From Rhodoferax sediminis (GTDB lineage Bacteria; Pseudomonadota; Gammaproteobacteria; Burkholderiales; Burkholderiaceae_C): a stretch of DNA of 64,000 bases. Below are positions 59,242-64,000 of the stretch, piece by piece. The position numbers were made by a program, and so were the translations under genes. Each line of letters starts with the position of its first letter. Positions within the stretch are counted from its first letter, which is position 1. The notes under the pieces were generated by a model. That model had not been told where the DNA came from. It saw only the letters and a program-made list of their open reading frames with translations, and searched no databases. The stretch spans positions 819,001 to 883,000 of the forward strand of contig NZ_CP035503.1 of assembly GCF_006970865.1 (NCBI RefSeq). Direction: 5' to 3'.

Positions 59242-62200
59242 TTACGGCGCGGTCGAATAGGTAATCGTCAAGATCGGCCGCTGCGCCGGATTCGCGAGGT
59301 AATGATTGGTATAAAAGTACCGCAAATTCTGCGTATCTGACCCCGCCAGGGTCACCAGGCGCCAGCCGTAATTGGCCTGTCCCGAACTCATGCTCTGGAT
59401 CGCGGCAGTTACGTCGAAGGTCACCCAGCCGGGATTGAAACCGGTGGTTACGGTCGCGTCCGGGCTCGCTCCATAGTCGGTCCCCGAGCCTTGCGCGCCG
59501 ATCGTGTTCCAGGACTGCCCGACATTCGCCTGAAGCCAGGTAGCACCCGCTTCGGACCAGTTCACCAGCATGCGGTTCAAGCTGTAGTTGGCGGAGTAAT
59601 AGCTGTACTTGTACAGACTCAAGGTCGCCGATTGTATGGTCGCGCCTGGCGTCAGCGGCCCGCCTTCGGGCGTGAAGATCGCGAACCGAATCAGGTCCGT
59701 GTACTGTGCGCCTAGATTTCGCAGGAAGGTCTGCCCTCCCATCACATAGCCCTGGTTATAACTGTCGAGGAAGGTGCCCTGCGTCAGGGCATAGCCATTG
59801 ACGCCATCCTGTAATTGCACGGTTCCGGTCGGCCCCGGTTGAACGGTAATGTTGATTGGCGCAGAAATCGTCTGTTGACCAATACTGTCCACCGCGATTG
59901 CCACAACCTGGAAATTGCCTGCAGGCGCCTGGGTCCAGGTGTACGAATACGGCGGACTCGTGGCGACTCCGATCTTGTTCGCGCCGCTATAGAAATCCAC
60001 TTCGGAAATCGACGCGGTCGGCGATGCCGCGTTGGCCGAAATCGTGATGGGTGCACCGGAGGCAAAACTGGTGCCATTCGCCGGCGTGGTCAACGACACA
60101 GTCGGTGGCGGAACCAGATTCCCGGACGGATTTTTCCAGCCGACTGGCTTATAGATCCAGATATTGCCCTGGGTGGCATCCTGCAGGCCCATGAACACAT
60201 CCAGATTGTCGATGTACTTCCACTTGCCGAGGATGCCCGTGCCGTAATCGCCGTTCGGCGTTGCCAGCAGCGGTGCAGGTTGCTTGGTAATGGTCCAGCC
60301 ATTCGGCGACAAGGTTGCCGGGGGCTTGATGCTCCACACGCGACCATCACCGCACCACATTACGAACTGATTGCGCGTGGGGTCGTAATCCATGCCGCAA
60401 TTCGCAAGATTCAACGCGCCGCTGGACAGCAGTGCAGGAAATTCACCAGTGGCATCGACCGGCGTCATGCGCGAGTCCCTGTTTCCCGGCCCAGGATTGT
60501 GCATGTCCCAGTAGACGAATGGAATCTGGTTTGTGCCGATGCGCAGCAGTACCTTGTCTGTCGGATCGTAACCGCACGAGGTTGCGGCCGATGTCCCGTT
60601 CCAGAACGCACCAACCTTTTGTATCGTGTCCTGTGTTGGATCACTGACCGAATTAATGGTGTACTTGTAGAGGCCCAGTGAAGTGCCCCCGCCGGCATCG
60701 ATCGCCGCCTCGTACACGACATCGCGGCCGCCTTCCGCTGAATAGGCAGTGCAACTATTCACATAGCCACCGGGCAGCGCAGGGTTGCCGGGAATATTTT
60801 TCCAGATATCGCGGTTCTGCCACATGTTGCCGCCGATGATTTCAGGATGAGGCGCTACGCGTTGCACGTGCGAACCGGTCGTGCCGCCCACCTCATTCGG
60901 GTTTGCCAGTGACGGGTCGAACAGATAAGGCCCGGTATGGCGCTGTGTGGTCGGTGTCACCTCGCGCAAGTAGGCGCCCCCACTGTTGAAGGCACCTCCA
61001 CCCAGCACGATGAAGCGGTCGATCAGCGGCAGGAACAAGTTGTTGTCGTAGGTATGCGCGGCAATCGGTGCGGCATCCGGTCCGTCAATCGCCATCCAGT
61101 TGCCGAGGTCGTCCTGCGTGATCTGGCTTGGCAACGAGGCGCGTTCCCACAGCCTCGTTGTGCCGTGCCATCGATAGACGTCGTTGCCAGGGTAATTGGC
61201 GTGACCGCCGCCGAACAGAATCAGATCGCCGCGATTGGGATCCCACGCAAATGAACTCCAGGCTTCAATGATCTTGGACGGCGGCGGATTGGACCAGCCA
61301 TAGAGCGGGCGAAGGTCATCCGGCGTCCACACATCGGAAAAATGATTGAGGTTGACCATCGACCATTCACCTTCCGGCATCGAAGTGATCACAGACAGCA
61401 GTCCGCTCAAGGCGGGGGCGGCACCAGATGGCCTGCCGTCCAGTCTCAGCGCATGTGCAATGACGGGTGCCAGCGCACTCGGTGCAACTGCCGTCGTTGC
61501 CTGCAACACCGTGATTGTGAAATCTGTCGTTGCGCTCTCGCCGCTGGCATCACGCACGCTCACAGAGAACGGAAACGAACCAAGATAGACCGGACGCCCG
61601 GAGATCACCCCGGTCGCAGAATCGAGACTGATTCCGGCCGGTAATGTGCCCTTGCTGACGCTCAACGTATAGGGCGCGACGCCGCCATTCACGTCCAGCG
61701 ATGCCGTATAGGGGGCGCCGTCATTCGCGAGCGGAAGCTCAGTAGCGCCGATCCCCAGTACTGGGGCACTGTCGCCGACATAGGCAAAACGCACTGCGTC
61801 CGCATACGCGACGGTGCCCTGGCGATCCGCGACGTCAACCGCGGCACTACCGGTATTCATCAGGTAAGTGCCAACCGAATTCCACTGGCCGCCAAGGATG
61901 CTCTGGTCGACCGTCGTCACAGTCGTACCGCCGCCATGGTGAACCCTTACATCGACCTGGCCTGCACCAGGAGCTGTCTGCGGCCACCACACATAAACCT
62001 GGTAATAGCCGGGCGTGACGATGCTGGTCGAAAACGTCACCGCGCTTTGCCCATCGCCGGCGCTCTTCATGACTCTCGAACTGCGCGATAGATAGGCAGT
62101 GGCCGGCCGGAATGACCCTTTACTGCTGACCTGATTCGAATCGGCGGTGACCACAATATTGGCAGACAGCGCAGTCACGCCAGGGGAGCCACCAGTAGCG

Positions 62201-62400
62201 GACGATTGTCCCGATGCGTCCGATCCGCCGCCGCAGCCCGCAAGAAAACCCGTCAGGATCATGCTGACCAATAAGAGAGACAAAAGAGACAGGACGCGGC
62301 ACGAAATAAAATTCACGCTTCGGAAAACCCTGTGAACTGCTTCTGCTCCACGAGTCGCCTCTTGTTGAGTTCTATCTGAAACGCTAGCAATGAGAGTCAT
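59242..62400 (-). CDS. Very large multidomain surface lipoprotein
   Basis: The 1052-residue protein has a long N terminus, a signal with lipobox LAGC (Cys56) and then, in order: a golvesin C-terminal/xanthan-lyase-like carbohydrate-binding domain (about 80-205), a putative Ig-like domain (about 215-300, PLANDGAPYTASLDVNGG), a beta-propeller (about 340-730, FGGGHANYPGNDVYRW), a second Ig-like domain (about 765-857) and a DNRLRE/CBM-like domain (860-1052, ATWLQANVG). The ATG has a GGAGG site at good spacing. It should be on the cell surface, binding polysaccharide; no enzymatic residues are evident. Confidence 0.82.
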   Translation of the reverse strand: MTLIASVSDRTQQEATRGAEAVHRVFRSVNFISCRVLSLLSLLLVSMILTGFLAGCGGGSDASGQSSATGGSPGVTALSANIVVTADSNQVSSKGSFRPATAYLSRSSRVMKSAGDGQSAVTFSTSIVTPGYYQVYVWWPQTAPGAGQVDVRVHHGGGTTVTTVDQSILGGQWNSVGTYLMNTGSAAVDVADRQGTVAYADAVRFAYVGDSAPVLGIGATELPLANDGAPYTASLDVNGGVAPYTLSVSKGTLPAGISLDSATGVISGRPVYLGSFPFSVSVRDASGESATTDFTITVLQATTAVAPSALAPVIAHALRLDGRPSGAAPALSGLLSVITSMPEGEWSMVNLNHFSDVWTPDDLRPLYGWSNPPPSKIIEAWSSFAWDPNRGDLILFGGGHANYPGNDVYRWHGTTRLWERASLPSQITQDDLGNWMAIDGPDAAPIAAHTYDNNLFLPLIDRFIVLGGGAFNSGGAYLREVTPTTQRHTGPYLFDPSLANPNEVGGTTGSHVQRVAPHPEIIGGNMWQNRDIWKNIPGNPALPGGYVNSCTAYSAEGGRDVVYEAAIDAGGGTSLGLYKYTINSVSDPTQDTIQKVGAFWNGTSAATSCGYDPTDKVLLRIGTNQIPFVYWDMHNPGPGNRDSRMTPVDATGEFPALLSSGALNLANCGMDYDPTRNQFVMWCGDGRVWSIKPPATLSPNGWTITKQPAPLLATPNGDYGTGILGKWKYIDNLDVFMGLQDATQGNIWIYKPVGWKNPSGNLVPPPTVSLTTPANGTSFASGAPITISANAASPTASISEVDFYSGANKIGVATSPPYSYTWTQAPAGNFQVVAIAVDSIGQQTISAPINITVQPGPTGTVQLQDGVNGYALTQGTFLDSYNQGYVMGGQTFLRNLGAQYTDLIRFAIFTPEGGPLTPGATIQSATLSLYKYSYYSANYSLNRMLVNWSEAGATWLQANVGQSWNTIGAQGSGTDYGASPDATVTTGFNPGWVTFDVTAAIQSMSSGQANYGWRLVTLAGSDTQNLRYFYTNHYLANPAQRPILTITYSTAP

Positions 62401-63314
62401 GGTTTTACCTCCGAAGGATCCAGTTTGCGAACAATATCCTCTGCCGACTACTTCTTCATGGCTGCCTCAAAGGGGCAATAGGCATAGGAAGTTCAACTGT
62501 GTGAGGCGAAGTATGGCATCCCTTGGACGCTTCCGAGTATGGACAAAACCCTAGGGGTGCTCGCTATAAAGCTTAGGTTGGGCAAAAGGCTATCGTGGGA
62601 GTCCAACGCCGTATCGATTTTTAATCCCATGCTGGCAGGACAGGATGCGGTGGCCATTAAACCGTCCGGGTTGCCGGTATTTAGGAAGAACGGCGCGGCG
62701 GTCGCCCGCAATGCGACAAAACAAGCAAGCTGACAAGTGCGGTGATGCGGGAGGCAGAAGATTTCCAATGAACGGCCATGCGAGCCCTCCGGGCAGAGAC
62801 TGGGCCACCGAATTGGCGGTTTTATTACTGAAGCATATTTCGCACCACGGAAAAATATTCAAATGAATCAAATGCTTAACAAAACGCAGCGACTCTAAGT
62901 GTCAAGTTCATCGACACTCACGAACGCTGAGATAGGCGCTGTTGTCGCTGCTCTTTCCGGACTCAGCGACACCGAACTTACCAAGCTGCCTGATTCCGCT
63001 TCTCTAACAAAAGACTACTGTGAACCGCCGCGTTAGCAAAACCGGACTGCCAGGCCGGCGAAGTGGCATCGCCGAATTTCGGACGCCGCCGAAAATTTAT
63101 TTGAAAAATGGCGGTAGCACTTGTATCAACTGGTGATTTTGCTATGAATAAGATAGCGTCTTGATTTTACCGCTCCAGGCCGCTCTGGTGGCCATGCGGT
63201 TTGGGGCGATCGATGCTCGATTGTCAATACGGCATGTGTTGCGGCAAGTTCGACAAGGCGTACGTATTCGACGCCGAGGCCTTGCCTGCCCTCTTTCGCC
63301 TTACCGGCGATGGG
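62401..63314 (+). other. 914-base region without a convincing gene
   Basis: Only short, weakly coding frames are seen. The best is a GTG-started 45-codon frame at 62899-63036, listed separately. The part nearest 62400 holds the ribosome-binding site of the large lipoprotein (minus strand). I see no terminator, tRNA or repeat of note in the rest. Confidence 0.6.
62899..63036 (+). pseudogene. Possible 45-codon relic of a longer gene
   Basis: The frame SSSTLTNAEIGAVVAALSGL continues SDTELTKLPDSASLTKDYCE and then stops after PPR. The sequence has the feel of the first helix-turn-helix-like stretch of a sigma-factor or replication-related protein, but I cannot name it, and it lacks a good ribosome-binding site. 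It may be a fragment of a gene lost to deletion. Confidence 0.25.
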
Positions 63315-63998
63315 TCACCTTGCGGGCTCGGTCCATTTGCCAACACTCTGCAACTTGTCGCGCAGGGCGGTCTGTGGGAATCCGAGAGTCATTGCCTTAT
63401 GCGCCTCGACCAGCGCGTGGTCATAGTCTTTCAGGTCGAAGTAATGCAGGCCGATGTTGTAGTGGGTAAACGCATTGTCTTTGGCGTAGGTGGTGGCAAC
63501 TCCCAGCTCCTTGATAGCGTCGGCGCGACGGCCCTGCTTGTTGAGGTATGTGGAGTAGATCATGCGAACAATGACATCGTCCGGGCGGAACCGCACGGCG
63601 CGATCAAACCAGCATTCGACGGGATAGCTTGAGCCGCTCGGTTGTGGTGTTTTTTCTTTTTCACCCAAACGCATCATCGCCATGAGCGCGCGGGGGTTGT
63701 TGGGAGCGGCTCGTAGCGTGTAATCAATGTCACCACCCGGCTGTTTGCTGGTAGAGCCACGAACCAGGGCTTCTACGGCTGGAGTGAAATGGTACTTCAA
63801 GACGATGGCAATCTTGTCTTCGTCTGTACGGTAGTCGTAGGGGCCGTAGGCGTTGTCGAGAGAGCCGCAGCTACTCGCTTCAGATTGAGCCAATGCGCCG
63901 GTAGCCCCGAGAGCGCCAAGCAGAAAAACCGCCGAACCGATGAGCAAACTGGCGGCATTGGATAGGCGGCCGAACTGCGTTGTTTCATGGAGTGCCAT
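63315..63998 (-). CDS. Secreted TPR-repeat protein (start near the window edge)
   Basis: The 227-residue protein has a signal-like segment (AASLLIGSAVFLLGALGATGALA), a Cys-containing start of the mature part (CGSLDNAYGPYDYR) and TPR-like helices: RFRPDDVIVRMIYSTYLNKQGR, YAKDNAFTHYNIGLHYFDLKDYDHALVEAHKAM. Such periplasmic TPR proteins scaffold assemblies in polysaccharide or pilus export. The first Met at 63998 is 2 bases from the window end; the true start could lie outside. It follows the polysaccharide genes but its partner is not visible. Confidence 0.75.
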   Translation of the reverse strand: MALHETTQFGRLSNAASLLIGSAVFLLGALGATGALAQSEASSCGSLDNAYGPYDYRTDEDKIAIVLKYHFTPAVEALVRGSTSKQPGGDIDYTLRAAPNNPRALMAMMRLGEKEKTPQPSGSSYPVECWFDRAVRFRPDDVIVRMIYSTYLNKQGRRADAIKELGVATTYAKDNAFTHYNIGLHYFDLKDYDHALVEAHKAMTLGFPQTALRDKLQSVGKWTEPAR

Positions 63999-64000
63999 TT

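Noticed and set aside
63161..63632. Plus-strand frames opposite the TPR gene
   Set aside because: They overlap the conserved TPR gene on the other strand and show no independent family motif.

Overview
The window reads as a chromosome segment of a GC-rich betaproteobacterium of the order Burkholderiales, most likely the family Comamonadaceae. The evidence is the gene order (his cluster - tatABC - Nif3/pdxA - mscL - petABC - sspAB - secA - argJ - DUF815 ATPase/mutT - yacG/zapD/coaE - pilDCB), the protein sequences, and two dispersed repeat families of the kind I associate with that family. No rRNA, prophage, CRISPR array or plasmid functions were seen. Assignments come from reading the sequence only; no database was searched.

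Bases 1-31,500 are mostly core genome. The 3' part of hisD is followed by a convergent monomeric isocitrate dehydrogenase, then hisC-B-H-A-F-I-E, a DUF4870-like membrane protein, a HIT protein, the Tat translocase, a DegS/DegQ-type protease, a Nif3-like protein, pdxA, mscL, the cytochrome bc1 complex, sspA/sspB, tRNA-Thr(TGT), a cyclic-nucleotide-binding protein, a DUF721 (DciA-like) protein, secA, argJ, an AAA ATPase with a mutT partner, and a reverse-strand block yacG-zapD-coaE-pilD-pilC-pilB.

Bases 31,500-42,100 are accessory envelope genes. A LolD/MacB-like ATPase, an FtsX-type permease, a LolA-like periplasmic protein and an outer-membrane-barrel-like protein form a tight operon. Two PEP-CTERM proteins follow, one of them frameshifted in a C7 run. 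Each is preceded by a near-consensus sigma-54 promoter. Between them lie a decayed group II intron and a lipoprotein gene. A nitroreductase-like gene comes next.

Bases 42,100-64,000 look like an exopolysaccharide locus: an E1/ThiF-like protein (divergent from the nitroreductase), an SGNH hydrolase with an MBOAT O-acyltransferase, an asparagine-synthetase-like amidotransferase without its Cys2 nucleophile, a giant O-antigen-ligase/polymerase fused to a beta-helix stub, a GT4 glycosyltransferase, a Wzx-type flippase, an AT-rich GT2/FkbM pair, two Tat-exported proteins (a polysaccharide-lyase-like protein with a SASP minisatellite and a beta-propeller protein), a GNAT-like protein, a very large multidomain lipoprotein and a TPR protein. 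PEP-CTERM proteins and exopolysaccharide export are known to be linked through exosortase; no exosortase gene is in the window. The most interesting features are the sigma-54/PEP-CTERM pair, the four-gene ABC/LolA/barrel module, the exported protein set of the polysaccharide locus, and a short repeat family that sits in frame inside housekeeping genes.
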